Origin: Narthecium ossifragum
Taxonomy: Eukaryota > Streptophyta > Magnoliopsida > Dioscoreales > Nartheciaceae
NCBI GenBank assembly: GCA_963920575.1
Contig: OY986971.1
Span: forward strand, 15,738,492 to 15,802,491
DNA: 64,000 nucleotides
Direction of reading: 5' to 3'
The notes under the pieces are model-generated. The model was not told where the DNA came from and searched no databases. It was given only the letters and a program-made list of their open reading frames with translations. Each line of letters opens with the position of its first letter. Within the stretch, counting starts at the first letter, position 1. A program made the translations under genes and the position numbers. Shown here piece after piece: positions 20,193 through 32,290 of this stretch.

Positions 20193-20567
20193 ATAATATT
20201 AACCACACACCTCAAAGAAAAGAAAAAGAAAACAGAAGTTTCGGAGGAGAGGAGAAAACCATGATTTATCACAGCATGAAATGAAAGCTTAAGTTTAGAA
20301 AAACCAACCTGAGTCTGCTCTGACCGATCGGTCGGTGTTATTAGCGATCAGTCGATCTATTAGAGATGGATCGGAATCCTGAGCGATCGGTCGGTCTTAC
20401 GGACTAAAGAAGGGTTTTTCTTCCAAAAATAGTCATTTTAATGCTGTAAATAATCCGAGTTTGCAAGAAATATTCTTATATCTAAACACAGAATAATGAA
20501 AATAAAATAAAATAAAAAGGAAATCTAACCATGCTTAGAAAAAGAGTAAAAGAGATATATCAATTGA
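20193..20567 (-). other. Leader remnant of element 2
   Basis: AT-rich sequence upstream of gag carrying GACCGATCGGTCGG, GCGATCAGTCGATC and GAGCGATCGGTCGG (20318-20396, plus strand), the same palindrome family as in the linker. No LTR end or primer binding site is recognisable before chromovirus A resumes. The junction near 20567 is approximate. Confidence 0.6.
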
Positions 20568-20755
20568 TGTTCGCAGCATCCCAGTTCTTTTGGCCAGAGT
20601 GATCGAGGCACAGGGTGGTGACCCAGAGCTCGTGGAGACCCGTGCTGCGGTCGACACCGAGCATGCAGTTGAGGGCTAGACAGTGTCGGCAGACAGCTGT
20701 CTACTCCTCAGAGGCAGAGTTGCAGTTCCTGCGGACCCCATGTTGTGAGAGGAGA
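20568..20755 (+). pseudogene. pol: Chromovirus A fragment 2: RNase H-integrase connection
   Basis: Aligns with chromovirus B 26640-26830 (TTCGCAGCATCCCAGTTCTT against the B sequence for [13 protein letters not shown], then GACCCAGAGCTCG). The frame is disrupted. It ends with GGAGA (20751-20755), which reappears at 40361-40365 as the target duplication of chromovirus B. Confidence 0.8.
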
Positions 20756-23175
20756 TGTGAGGACCTGTCCCTCTACCCCTGTGGCTCGTTGTAGACCGCA
20801 AGGGCAATTTGGTAAATTACGCCTTGTTGGTTTGTTTCACACCCGCGTGTGCACACACCGGCCTTGTTTGTGTTAATGCTTGTTTAGACTGGCTAGGTGG
20901 ACCCGGGATCGGAAGATCCCAGCTCGGGCGCGCGGAAGTTTGCCTTTGGGCAGCTGACGACCCACGAGCGATCGATCGCTCCTTGGAGTGATCGGTCGGA
21001 CTCGTGAGCGAGTCGGTGGTGGGATCGAGCCAGGGCGTGAGCGATCGATCGCTCCTTGGAGCGACCGATCGGACTCGCGTCGGTGGCTTTTCTGCTTCGG
21101 GAGGACGGCCACCGCTGGCCGTCGCTCTCCCCTGTCAGAGGGGGAGGACTTTCCCTCCCCTCCCCTCTCTTTTTCCCCCTTCCCCCGGCTTTCCCCTCCC
21201 ACTTTCCCCTCCTTTTCTTCCCCTCCTCTTCCTCCTTCTCCTTTCTTCTTCCTCTTTCTTTCTTCTCCCGAAACCTCTGCTTCTTCCCCTGTTTCCGGCA
21301 GCCAACCTTCCTCACCTCCGTTCTCCCTCCTCCGATCATCTTTTTCGGCGTTCTAAGGCTCGTTGGATTCGCGATAACGAGAGGAAGATCCCTGAAGTGG
21401 TTTGGAAGCTTGTTAGTGATCAACTCGCGGGGAATCAGCCAAGGAAAGCGCAGCTAGGTAGGGTTATACCTACTGTTGTTGTTTTCGGATTTTCTTTAGA
21501 TCTAGCCGTTGGATCTTGTTCATCCTTGATTTGTTGGATTCCTTATACCTGTTAGAATTACTGATATGAGTTTAATATTATTTGGTTAAGATTTGAGTAC
21601 GTTTATTGCATGATTAAGCTCGGATTTCTGATTTTCTGCTGTTCTTGAAGAACAGCCGGCTTGCGGCGAGTTTTCCGGCCGGCGTGTACATGATCTTGGT
21701 TTTTGATAAACATAAGAGTTGTAAATCTCTTCGTTAGCTTTCCATGCCATCTTATTGCATAATTTTCCTATTTGTTTACGATTTGTTATGAATTGTTTGC
21801 TGGAGGGCTGCGTTGCACAAATTAAATTGGTAAGTGAGTTGATTAGCGGTTTTGATTTTTATTTTTCTGTTAATCCAACCGTTGGATTATTATGCATTTT
21901 GGATATGTTGATCCTGGTATATTCATCTACTGGTGGCTAAGTTAGATCTTGAATCCGACATTGTTTGCATGTCGGATCGACGGGATCAATTAGCCCCTAA
22001 GTAGAGGTTTTGGGTATTTGAATATAATATTATTTTTCAGAATATAATATTATATTGTTATGTTCATTCAGCGGTTTTCGGGATTGCTTCCCGTTGCAGG
22101 AGTTCGCGGTTGACGGTCGTGGTACCGTGGTAATGCCGAGACCCGCTGCGGATCGGCTGGCAGCGGTTGGTAGTACCGCTGCAGCGATCTAGTTGACTTA
22201 TATGATGCTTGACATACTGTTGCATGCTTTGCTTCTTATCTGTCTATGTCATAGCATGCATTGTTGATTTGTGCATTAGTTGCATTGGTTAGGGCGTGGG
22301 TGATCTTTGGGTCGCCGTCCCGAGGTTGGAAGCTCGGACTTAGCCCTAGGACCGGGGTTGGGTAGTTTGGACCCGGTTTGAATTGTGGTGTCCAGTCGAA
22401 TTTGATGAAAGGTCTAGAGGATTGGTACACCTGTTGCTTGATGATTGTAGAGGTCGTGTCGGCCTTGAGTCGGATGTTGAAGTGTAGCCGGTGTTCCACT
22501 GTGTTGACTCTGGAGTAGAGGACTTACCTACTCAGCGGTGCCATTTCCCGCTTGCAGTGTCGTGTTCCTGCTTGTGAGTCAGCAGTGTTGTTTCTTGCTA
22601 CTGGGTGTGACCTGACATGTGACCAGCGCGGCCGGAAGACCATGATTGAGGGCCTCAGTGACACGCGGTGGGTTATGGGATCCCTGTGTACACCCAGATC
22701 CTACTTGAGGGCGACACTCTTGCGTTTCCCTCTTCCCTCTATGTGTCGTAGTGTAGATCCCTACTGAGCTTATTGCTCACACCTACCCGGGCTGCGTTTT
22801 GCAGGTGCAGGCGTCAGTTCTTCTTCTGTGGCCCCTACCGGGCAGTTGGTCGGCGGTGCGGCGGCGCCTGGTGGACTTTGAGAGGTGGTGATTGTTTACT
22901 GCTTTTACCCTATGTTAGATAGTCTCCTACGGGAGTGATGTTGTATTTGAACTCCCCCCTCTCCGAGGATATGTGTATTAAACCTTATTGGAGTTCTTAA
23001 ATCTGTGGTTCGAGGTTTTGTTAATTATTGTAACTTTTAATTGGGGGTACTTTTGGTGAATTGTTAGGGAGACAAATAGGTTAGAAGGAACCCTCGCCAG
23101 CTTTTCTTTCGCGTTTGTTAGGTTCCGGTTCGCGTCGCCCGGCCGGGTTGGGCTTTCGCGGGTCGGGGCGCGACA
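20756..23175 (+). repeat. 5' LTR of chromovirus B
   Basis: Starts TGTGAGGACCTGTCCC, ends GGGGCGCGACA, 2420 bp. Near the 5' end it has GAGCGATCGATCGCTCC palindromes (20968-21085), then a homopyrimidine tract (about 21139-21290). The right LTR matches it with about 63 substitutions by eye and an 18-20 bp difference in the palindrome array. Long frames through the C-rich tract (20893-21555) are composition artefacts. Confidence 0.92.
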
Positions 23176-23178
23176 GCT

Positions 23179-23190
23179 TGGTATCAGAGC
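23179..23190 (+). promoter_or_regulatory. tRNA-Met primer binding site of chromovirus B
   Basis: TGGTATCAGAGC lies 3 bp after the LTR end and is complementary to the 3' end of plant initiator tRNA-Met, the usual minus-strand primer for chromoviruses. Confidence 0.92.
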
Positions 23191-23376
23191 ATAGGTTGTA
23201 GATCTCAGGGTTTAGGATCTGGTTTCGGTTGAGATTGAGCGTGGAATGGGTTAGTTCTATGTCTAGAACATCCGTGCATGCTCCTTTTGATGTGATATGC
23301 TTTTCCGTTTTATGTTGTGCTGTTTTGTCTTGGGTTCTAACGAGTGAACGCTCGTTTGTCGTTGGTGATTGCGCAG

Positions 23377-24040
23377 ATGGCGGGAGCTCGAGATCGACCT
23401 ACGGTTGTTGGTCGAGGTGGGGCACGACCTGGTCGGTTCGCTCGACCAGACAGGGTAGCACCTGTCAGGGCGGTCAGAGCTCGACGGACTGGACCATCAC
23501 CAGCGATGGTTGCGGTCGCACGGGAGGAGGCTCCTCTCGCTGAGGAGGGGGTCCTCGCTCCGGTCGACGGGCGGGCCGCGGCAGTGGTCATGATGGACTT
23601 CTAGCGGCTGAAACCGCCTAGGTTCAACGGTGAGACTGGAGATCCGACCACGGCAGACGGCTGGCTCCGAGGAGTCACACGCGTTCTCGACGCTCTCTTC
23701 GTCGGGGATGACCTTATCCGGGTCACCCTCGCGGCGTTCCAGCTCAATGGTGACGCCCTTGACTGGTGGTGCACTGCCCAGCACATCAATGACGGAGAGG
23801 AGCCAACGTGGGAGGAGTTCACGGCGTTGTTCTTGGACGCGTACTTCCCGGAGAGTACGCGTGACGCCTTGTCTCGCGAGTATCAGTCCCTCTTGCAGCG
23901 TACTCGCACCGTGCAGTAGTATGCCACCCGGTTCACGCACTTGGTCCGTTTTGCAGGGGCAGTGGCAGCAGATCCAGTGGCCAGGGCACGGCAGTTTGAG
24001 TGGGGTCTTCGTCCAGAGATCAGCGCCAGATGTGTTCCCA
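23377..24040 (+). pseudogene. gag: Chromovirus B gag (two stops, frameshift)
   Basis: The ATG at 23377 opens MAGARDRPTVVGRGG. The capsid homology region follows the TAG at 23602 (RLKPPRFNGETGDPTTADGW, WWCTAQHINDGE, FLDAYFPESTRDALSREY). A second TAG at 23917 and a frameshift at about 24036 separate this from the downstream frame, where the same protein continues ([18 protein letters not shown]). The order is a normal chromovirus gag capsid. The first stop looks like CAG to TAG. A large antisense frame over 23497-24348 is a GC-composition shadow. Confidence 0.85.
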
Positions 24041-27000
24041 CCGCTTCCAGACGCACTCAGCAGTTCTGAACTGCGCCTTAGTTGTGGAGGCGCAGTCGCA
24101 GGACGAGAGACGCCGGGCAGTTCCACCGGCAGTCTCTTCCAGCTCGCAGCATCAGAGGCCCCAGGGCAGAGGGGGGTTCGGTAGCGGGCAGCCGTGGCGT
24201 CAGCGGCCCTTTCAGCATCGGCCGCAGCGTGTACCGCAGTACCAGCAGCCACTACCGAGCCCACCAGCCCCGTTTCTACTGACGGCCGGGCCATCTGGGC
24301 AGGCTTCGTCAGGGGGAGACCAGGGACGGCAGCCTGGTGGCGCGACACCCACTTGCTACCTGTGCGAGCAGCCGGGACACTACCGTAGAGACTGCACTTC
24401 GCGAGGAGCGCAGAGCGCTATGCCGCAAGGCAGTAGAGGCGGAGGGTCCGGTGCCTGGCAGGGGAGCGAGGGTGGACGCGGGCCGGGGCGTCCCAGAGGC
24501 AGAGGCGCCCATCGGGGGCAAGTGTTTGCCCTCCCAGTTCGTGAGCGGCAGGACACCGTCCAGCTGTATCAGCCGCCACCGCAATACCAGCAGCCACAGC
24601 AGTACCAGCAGGCGTTGCAGTATCAACAGCCGCAGCAGTACCAGCAGCCGTTGCAGTACCAGCAGCCGCAGCAGTATCAGCAGTCAGCGGCAGAGCCACC
24701 CGTCCTCAGAGGTATCTTTCAGCTTTCTAGTTCTTTAGTAGATGTGCTGATAGACTCTGCGGCGTCTCATTCCTATGTTGCTAGCATGAGTGTGGCATCG
24801 CGAGGATTAGAGACGAGTTGGCTAGAGGTGGCACAGTCTGTAGACTCACCGATCGGCGGCACAGTCAGGGTAGACCGGGTCTGCCGATCTTGTTCTTTGG
24901 AGGTTGGAGGCCTCCGTGTCTGTCTAGACCTGCGGGTGCTAGACATGACAGGCTTCGATTGGATACTCGGTATGGACTGGTTAGCAGCATACCGAGCTAT
25001 CATCGACTGTGGTCGCCGGAGGGTGGTCGCTTGGACACCCGATGGGACACAGTTTGTGTTGTTGGGGGATCGGTTCTCAGCCGATTCCTTTGCTTGTGGT
25101 GTGGGGAGGCGTGGCAGCGAGCTCTCAGCCTTGTTGGCCAGTCTGTCCCTGTTCGGTTCTGAGGGAGTGCAGCAGAGCAGTTTTCCCAGGATCGTGTGCG
25201 ACTACACCGACGTGTTTCCCGAGGTGTTGCCAGGGATTCCACCGCCCAGAGAGGTCGATTTTGAGATCGACCTAGTACCAGGTACCGCACTGATCTCTCT
25301 CCCAGCTTTCAGGATGGCACCGACAGAGCAAAGTGAGTTGAGGACTCAGCTAGACGAGGTTACCAGCAGAGGCTTCATCCGTCCCAGTATGTCTTCTTGG
25401 GGGGCGCTAGTGTTGTTCGCAAAGAAGAAGGATGGTACCCTTCGACTTTGCATAGACTACAGGCTGCTCAACAGGGTGACGGTGAAGAACAGGTATTCAA
25501 TGCCGCGGATCGACGACCTATTTGACTGGCTTCGAGGATATTCAGTGTTCTCGAAGATCGACCTCCGCACCGGCTACCACCAGTTGAGGGTTCGGGATTG
25601 CGACATCCCGAAGACGGCATTCCGGACTCGGTACGGTCTGTACGAGTTCGTGGTGATGCCTTTTGGCCTGACAAACGCACCAGCAGCGTTCATGGATCTC
25701 ATGCAGAGGATCTTCCGGCCCTTCCTAGACGAGTTCGTGGTGGTGTTCGTCGACGACATTCTCATCTACTCCCGGTCAGAGGCGGAGCACGAGCGACACT
25801 TGGCGACAGTGTTGAAGCTACTTAGGGAGCATCGACTTTATGCCAAGGCTTCCAAGTGCGAGTTCTGGCTGGCACAGGTGGGATTTCTTGGACACGTGGT
25901 GTCGGCAGCAGGGATCTCAGTTGACCCGGCCAAGGCCGAGGCAGTGGTACAGTGGCAGAGGCCGAGGACAGTATTCGAGGTCCGTAGCTTCTTAGGCCTA
26001 GCGGGTTACGACAGGCGGTTCATGCGGGACTTCTCCAGAGTTGCTGGACCGTTGACCAGACTGACACAGAAGGCCGTCCCGTTCGTGTGGGATGATGCTT
26101 GTGAGCGAGCCTTCGTGGAGCTGAGGACTAGGTTGACCAGTGCACCGGTGCTGATCGTCCCCGAGCGAGGTGTTGGTTATAGTGTCTACTGTGACGCCAG
26201 TGGAGAGGGTTTGTGGTGTGTCCTCATGCAGGAGAGCCACGTAGTTTCCTATGGTTCTCGCCAGCTGAAAAACCATGAGAGGAACTACTCGACCCATGAC
26301 TTGGAGCTTGCAGCGGTGGTCTTCGCCCTGAAGACCTGGCGTCACTACCTCTATGGCGAGAAGTTTTCTGTCTTCTCGGACCATAAGAGCTTGAGGCACG
26401 TTTTCACCCAACGTGACCTCAACCTGAGGCAGCGACGCTGGATGGAGCTACTGGAGGACTACGATTTCGAGTTGCATTACCATCCTGGTAAGGCAAACGT
26501 CGTAGAAGACGCGCTGAGCAGACAGGTGAGAGATACCAAAGCAGCAGTTACAGGGTTGTCAGCGCGGCAGTGGCAGGCTCTAGAGATAGCGGGCCAGTTG
26601 GGGCTCGAGTTTGAGGATCGAGGATCCAGCAGCTTCCTCTACGCAGTGCAGAGTATGCCAGCAGTTCTAGCCAGAGTGTTGGAGGCACAGCATAGTGACC
26701 CAGAGCTCGAGGAGTTACGCACAGCAGCTGGCACGGAGGGCGCAGACGGAGACTGGACAGTATCGCCAGACGGAGGGCTACGGTTCCGAGGCAGAGTAGC
26801 GGTTCCAGCAGATCCAGTTCTTCGAGACGACGTCCTACGAGAGTTCCACCACTCTCGCTTTGCAGTTCTTCCCGGCGGCACCAAGATGTACCAGGATCTT
26901 CGGCGACAGTTCTGGTGCCGCGGGATGAAGAGGGCAGTGACGGAGTTCATATCGCGCTGCCTTACCTGTCAGAAGGTCAAGGCAGAGCACCAGCGGACTC

Positions 27001-27362
27001 CGGGGTTACTTCAGCCGCTTCCACTAGCTGAGTGGAATTGGGAGCACATCACGATGGATTTCGTGACCGGGCTAGCGAGATCTTCTAGGGGGAATGACGC
27101 CATTTGGGTCATCGTTGATCGATTGACCAAATCGGCGCACTTCCTGCCTATGCGGGTGACAGACTCGACAGATAGGTTGGGCAGCTTGTACGTCAGAGAG
27201 GTGGTCAGACTACACGGAGTTCCAGTTTCTATCGTGTCAGACCGTGATCCCAGGTTCACCAGTAGGTTCTGGCGTGACTTTCAGGAGGCAGTTGGCACAC
27301 TCATGACTTTCAGTACGGCTTTCCATCCGCACACAGACGGGCAGTTAGAGCGGATGATCTAG
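24041..27362 (+). pseudogene. pol: Chromovirus B gag end, protease, reverse transcriptase, RNase H, integrase core
   Basis: A frame of about 1,100 codons is open to the TAG at 27360. Domains: CCHC zinc knuckle [14 protein letters not shown] (about 24352), a Gln/Tyr/Pro repeat, protease [12 protein letters not shown] (about 24745; the usual Gly after DS is Ala), transcriptase [19 protein letters not shown] and active site FVDDILIYS (about 25748). RNase H follows with [20 protein letters not shown] and [11 protein letters not shown]. Integrase has a zinc-binding FHHSRF ... CLTCQKVK, Asp in TMDFVTGL, Asp in IVSDRDPRF and Glu in DGQLERM, giving a D-x35-E spacing. The stop comes just after that Glu, where CAG is expected. 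It is the most complete chromovirus pol in the window. Confidence 0.92.
24562..24690 (+). repeat. Gln/Tyr/Pro codon repeats in chromovirus B gag tail
   Basis: CAGTACCAGCAG and CAGTATCAGCAGCCG units repeat about nine times and encode YQQPQQ-type pentads between the zinc knuckle and protease. Low-complexity expansion. No function is assigned. Confidence 0.8.
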
Positions 27363-28120
27363 ATCTTCGAGGACATGCTGAGAGCATGTGTCGTCGACGC
27401 AGGAGGCAGCTGGGAGGAGCACGTTCTCTTGGTGGAGTTCGCCTACAACAACAGCTACCAGTCCAGTCTTGGAGTAGCACCTATCGAGGCGTTGTACGGT
27501 AGGCCGTGTCGTTCCCCAGTATGCTGGACAGAGGTTGGAGAGGCTTCACTCACCGGTCCAGACATCATCAGGCGGTCGTCAGAGAGGTTAGTGCAGATCA
27601 GGCAGAGGCTTCTGACGGCTCAGAGCTGGCAGAAGAGTTATGCAGATCAAAGGCGACGACCGTTGGAGTTTGCAGTCGGCGACCGAGTGTTCTTGCGAGC
27701 ATCGCCGTACAGAGGTTCTGTCAGGTTTGGCAGAGGTGGTAAGTTGGCGCCGAGGTTTGTCGGGCCGTTCGAGATCTTAGAGAAGGTCGGCGAGGTAGCT
27801 TACCGCCTGGATCTTTCTCAGCACATGTCTGCTGTGCACCCGACTTTTCATGTGTCGATGCTGAGGAAGTATCACCCAGACCCGTCTCATGTCATCAGGG
27901 TGGATGACATTGAGCTTGAGGCAGACGCGAGCTTTGTTGAGAAGCCGGTTCGGGTACTTGACCAGAGGGATCAGGTCTTGCGGGGCAAGACGATTCCTTG
28001 GTCAAGGTACTGTGGAGGCACAGAGGTACCGAGGAGATCACTTGGGAGCGCAAGGCGCGCATGCGTCAGGAGTTTCCGCAGCTATTTTCTTCTCAAGGTA
28101 CTTCTTGTCCTGTCTTCTAG
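27363..28120 (+). pseudogene. pol: Chromovirus B integrase C-terminus and chromodomain-like tail
   Basis: In frame with the upstream integrase after the TAG: EDMLRACVVDAGGSWEEHV, VEFAYNNSYQSSLGVAPIEALYGR, the GPY/F-type block LAPRFVGPFEILEKV and SAVHPTFHVSMLRKY. The tail VRVLDQRDQVLRGKTIP is followed by a one-base frameshift near 27995. The other frame then continues with VLWRHRGTEEITWERKARM, the conserved end of Tekay-type chromointegrases. Chromodomains direct integration to marked chromatin. Here the frameshift would destroy the tail. The short sequence to 28193 contains the degenerate purine run before the LTR. Confidence 0.88.
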
Positions 28121-28193
28121 TGTAGCAGTTTTGTTGTTCCGAGCCCTATCCTTATCGAATCTCGGGACGAGATTTCCTTTAAGGGTATTAGGA

Positions 28194-30562
28194 TGTGAGG
28201 ACCTGTCCCTCTACCCCTGTGGCTCGTTGTAGACCGCAAGGGCAATTTGGTAAATTGCGCCTTGTTGGTTTGTTTCACACCCGCGTGTGCACACACCGGC
28301 CTTGTTTGTGTTAATGCTTGTTTAGACTGGCTAGGTGGACCCGGGATCGGAAGATCCCAGCTCGGGCTCGCGGAAGTTTGCCTTTGGGCAGCTGACGACC
28401 CTCGAGCGATCGGTCGGACTCGTGAGCAAGTCGGTGGTGGGATCGACCCAGGGCGCGAGCGATCGATCGCTCCTTGGAGCGACCGATCGGACTCGCGTCG
28501 GTGGCTTTTCTGCTTCGCGAGGACGGCCACCGCTGGCCGTCGCTCTCCCCTGTCAGAGAGGAAGGACTTTCCCTCCCTTCCCCTCTCTTTTTCCCCCTTC
28601 CCCCGGCTTTCCCCTCCTCCTTTCCCCTCCTTTTCTTCCCCTCCTCTTCCTCGTTGTCCTCCTTTCTTCTTCCTCTTTCTTTCTTCTCCCGAAACCTCTG
28701 CTTCTTCCCCTGTTTCCGGCAGCCAACCTTCCTCACCTCCGTTCTCCCTCCTCCGATCATCTTTTTCGGCGTTCTAAGGCTCGTTAGATTTGTGACAACG
28801 AGAGGAAGATCCCTGAAGTGGTTTGGAAGCTTATTGGTGATCAACTCGCGGGGAATCAGCCGAGGAAAGCGCAGCTAGGTAGGGTTATACCTACTGTTGT
28901 TGTTTTCGGATTTTCTTTAGATCTAGCCGTTGGACCTTGTTCATCCTTGATTTGTTGGATTCCTTATACCTGTTAGAATTACTGATATGAGTTTCATATT
29001 ATTTGGTTGAGATTTGAGTAGGTTTATTGCATGATTAAGCTCGGATTTCTGGTTTTCTGCTGTTCTTGAAGAACAGCCGGCTTGCGGCGAGTTTTCCGGC
29101 TGGCGTGTACTTGATCTTGGTTTTGATAAACATAAGAGTTGTAGATCTCTTCGTTAGCTTTCCATACCATCTGATTGCGTAATTTTTGTATTTGTTTACG
29201 ATTTGTTATGAATTGTTTGCTGGAGGGCTGCGTTGCAGCAATTAAATTGGTAAGTGAGTTGATAAGCGGTTTTGATTTTTATTTTTCTGTTAATCCAACC
29301 GTTGGATTATTATGAATTTTGGATATGTTGATCCTGGTATATTCATCTACTGGTGGCTAAGTTAGATCTTGAATCCGACGTTGTTTGGATCTCGGATCGA
29401 CGGGATCAATTAGCCCCTAAGTAGAGGTTTTGGGTATTTGAATATAATATTATTTTTCAGAATATAATATTATATTGTTATGTTCATTCAGCGGTTTTCG
29501 GGATTGCTTCCCGTTGCAGGAGTTCGCGGTTGACGGTCGTGGTACCGTGGTAATGCCAAGACCCGCTGCGGATCGGCTGGCAGCGGTTGGTAGTACCGCT
29601 GCAGCGATCTAGTTGACTTATATGATGCTTGACATACTGTTGCATGCTTTGCTTCTTATCTGTCTATGTCATAGCATGCATTGTTGATTTGTGCATTAGT
29701 TGCATTGGTTAGGGCGTGGGTGATCTTTGGGTCGCCGTCCCGAGGTTGGAAGCTCGGACTTAGCCCTAGGACCGGGGTTGGGTAGTTTGGACCCGGTTTG
29801 AATTGTGGTGTCCAGTCGAATTTGATGAAAGGTCTAGAGGATTGGTACACCTGTTGCTTGATGATTGTAGAGGTCGTGTCGGCCTTGAGTCGGATGTTGA
29901 GGTGTAGCCGGTGTTCCACTGTGTTGACTCTGGAGTAGAGGACTTACCTACTCAGCGGTGCCATTTCCCGCTTGCAGTGTCGTGTTCGTGCTTGTGAGTC
30001 AGCAGTGTTATTTCTTGCTACTGGGTGTGACCTGACATGTGACCAGCGCGGCTGGAAGACCATGATTGAGGGCCTCAGGGATACGCGGTGGGTTATGGGA
30101 TCCCTGTGTACACCCAGATCCTACTTGAGGGCGACACTCTTGCGTTTCCCTCTTCCTTCTGTGTGTCGTAGTGTAGATCCCTACTGAGCTTAGTGCTCAC
30201 ACCTACCCGGGCTACGTTTTGCAGGTGCAGGCGTCAGTTCTTCTTCTGTGGCCCTTACAGGGCAGTTGGTCGGCGGTGCGGCGGCGCCTGGTGGACTTTG
30301 AGAGGTGGTGATTGTTTACTGCTTTTACCCTATGTTAGATAGTCTCCTACGGGAGTGATGTTGTATTTGAACTCCCCCCTCTCCGAGGATATGTATATTA
30401 AACCTTTTTGGAGTTCTTAAATCTGTGCTTCGAGGTTTTGTTAATTATTGTAACTTTTAATTGGGGGTACTTTTGGTGAATTGTTAGGGAGACAAATAGG
30501 TTAGAGGGAACCCTCGCCAGCTTTTCTTCCGCGTTTGTTAGGATCAGGTTCGCGTCGCCCGG
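28194..30562 (+). repeat. 3' LTR of chromovirus B, first part
   Basis: Starts TGTGAGGACCTGTCCC and matches 20756-23142. Its palindrome array (28405-28495) is one unit shorter than in the 5' LTR. It is cut at 30562 by element 3, with CCCGG duplicated at 30558-30562 and 40323-40327. Confidence 0.92.
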
Positions 30563-32290
30563 TGATGTCGCTCAAATGTGTCACGCACAGCGGTCGCGGT
30601 GCAGTACAACATAAGAGAGGTCGAATCCCACAGAGAGACAAGCAGGAAAGATCCAGAAATACAAATAACAATGAATTAAAAACAATGAAGAAAGCTAACT
30701 AAATTAAATTAGATCAAAGGATTAATGATAATGTAATGTTAACTAAAGATATCAGGCTTTTGATAAGGCTAGGCTTCAGGAATCACTTCACTCGGATTTA
30801 GGCTCTTCTCTTCTCAATGGTCCATATAATACTCAGTTAAGGGATTCACATCCCAATCGCCTTAACCGGAAGATATAGAATTATGAATCTGATCAAATAT
30901 AAATGTCTCTTCCTATGATTGGTTCTTCCTTTTTATAGTTCTAACTTCATCCAACCAAACCTAAGAATACACGATACCGGCTGTCACTACAGGCAACGCG
31001 CAGCAAAAGTTCATCGGGACAAAGCCCTAACTCTAACCGGATCCCTAAGAATACACAATACCAACTCTCACAATCGGCAATGCATAGCAAAGATCTCACG
31101 GGATTGAACCCCAACCTTGTCTTACCATATCCCTAAGAATACACAATATCAGCTGTCACTACGGGCAATGCATAGCAAAGGTCTCGCAAAACTCGGTAGG
31201 AGAATCAAAAGAGATAACTATGGGATCACAATATCAGAAAAGAAGCATGACTGGATTTATAATAATGTTTAACCACAAAGCAATCTGTGAAGATCCAATA
31301 CATAAGAAGAGTTTAACAATAAAAATTAAAAACTATGAACCATTGTTGGAGAAGAAACCCTAGTCCTCGCTAGATCATCCGTCTGCCATGCCCGTGGATT
31401 ACTCGGCCATGGACGGAGATTCCTTCATCTTCTTCCTCTTGAAAAAGTCCTGAAAAGAGCCTCCAAAAACGTCCAAGAAGTCCCCTTTGATTTGCCCTAA
31501 GTTTCCTATTTATAGGGTCCAAGAATTAGTAAACTCGGATTAATCAAAACTGTTGATTTTCGTCACTGGGCAAGTCCGATCGATCCTTCTCGGGATGTTG
31601 GATCGATCGGTCTCTTGAAATCTCCAATCTTTTAACTTCGCCCGTGTCCGATCGATGGACGGATCGATCGAACTCTGCTCCTCTAAAAAGCATACGTTCT
31701 GTCACCCTTTAATTCCCAAGTCCGATCGATCGGATTATGAATGTTGGATCGATTGGTTGAGTAAAAATCCGCTGTTTTTGACTTTTTCCGAGTCCGATCG
31801 ATCGGACCATTGGTGTCGGATCGATCGGACCCTATAGGAGCGAAGGAGGGATCGATCGGATCATATTCAACCAAAAAATGCTTGTTCTGTCACGATTCTG
31901 TGAGGTCCGATCGATCGGCGGATCGCTCGGACTTCCAGCTTATTTTCCTTTCTGCCATTCAGACTGCGCATCGGTACTGAAATTGCCGTAACTTCCTTTA
32001 GGAAACTCGGAATCACGAACCGTAAAATTTCCCAGAATCTAGACTTCAAGAGATTTCCAACCATATATGGCACATCATCTGGTTCTTCATGAGCAGGTAC
32101 AGATTAATTGTTGAAGTTGATCCATATACTCTTTTCAGCTTCTTTTAGCTCCAATTTCCTGCATTTTCCAAACAACTATGTGAAACATATAAAAGTATAA
32201 AAATAGTGCTAAAGAAGTTGATTAAGGGTGAAGATATAGCAATTGAGATGGTTTTAAGGTTGTTCAGAGTGCACTTTCATGCACTCATCA
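30563..32290 (-). repeat. 3' LTR of element 3
   Basis: Minus-strand start TGATGAGTGCATGAAA at 32290, end GCGACATCA at 30563. Carries palindromes of the form TCCGATCGATCGGA (31566-31920) upstream of the TATA box (TATTTATA at 31507-31514, plus strand). Confidence 0.95.

Larger units (their letters stand above)
6745..20567 (-). mobile_element. Element 2: Athila-lineage Ty3/gypsy, 5' LTR lost, carries nested insertions
   Basis: On the minus strand the order is a leader (to 20193), gag, protease, reverse transcriptase, RNase H, integrase, a 2.5-kb non-coding 3' region and the 3' LTR (6745-8374). A Mutator-like element splits the transcriptase and a MITE sits in the LTR. No 5' LTR or primer site is seen before chromovirus A resumes at about 20568. 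About 100 codons of RNase H are also missing from A, so a deletion removed both. The frames are broken many times. This is the closest relative of element 1. Confidence 0.85.

Noticed and set aside
20893..21555. Long Arg/Ser/Pro frames on both strands in the chromovirus B LTR (also 28117-28878)
   Set aside because: They run through the homopyrimidine tract and palindromes. Composition is extreme and all frames are open in several phases.
23497..24348. 283-codon minus-strand frame
   Set aside because: It overlaps the clear chromovirus B gag on the plus strand, shows no domain, and is explained by GC-rich codon shadowing.
31566..31920. GATC arrays as a sign of bacterial DNA or assembly contamination
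   Set aside because: They lie inside bona fide plant LTRs with TATA boxes and are duplicated in both LTRs of element 3.
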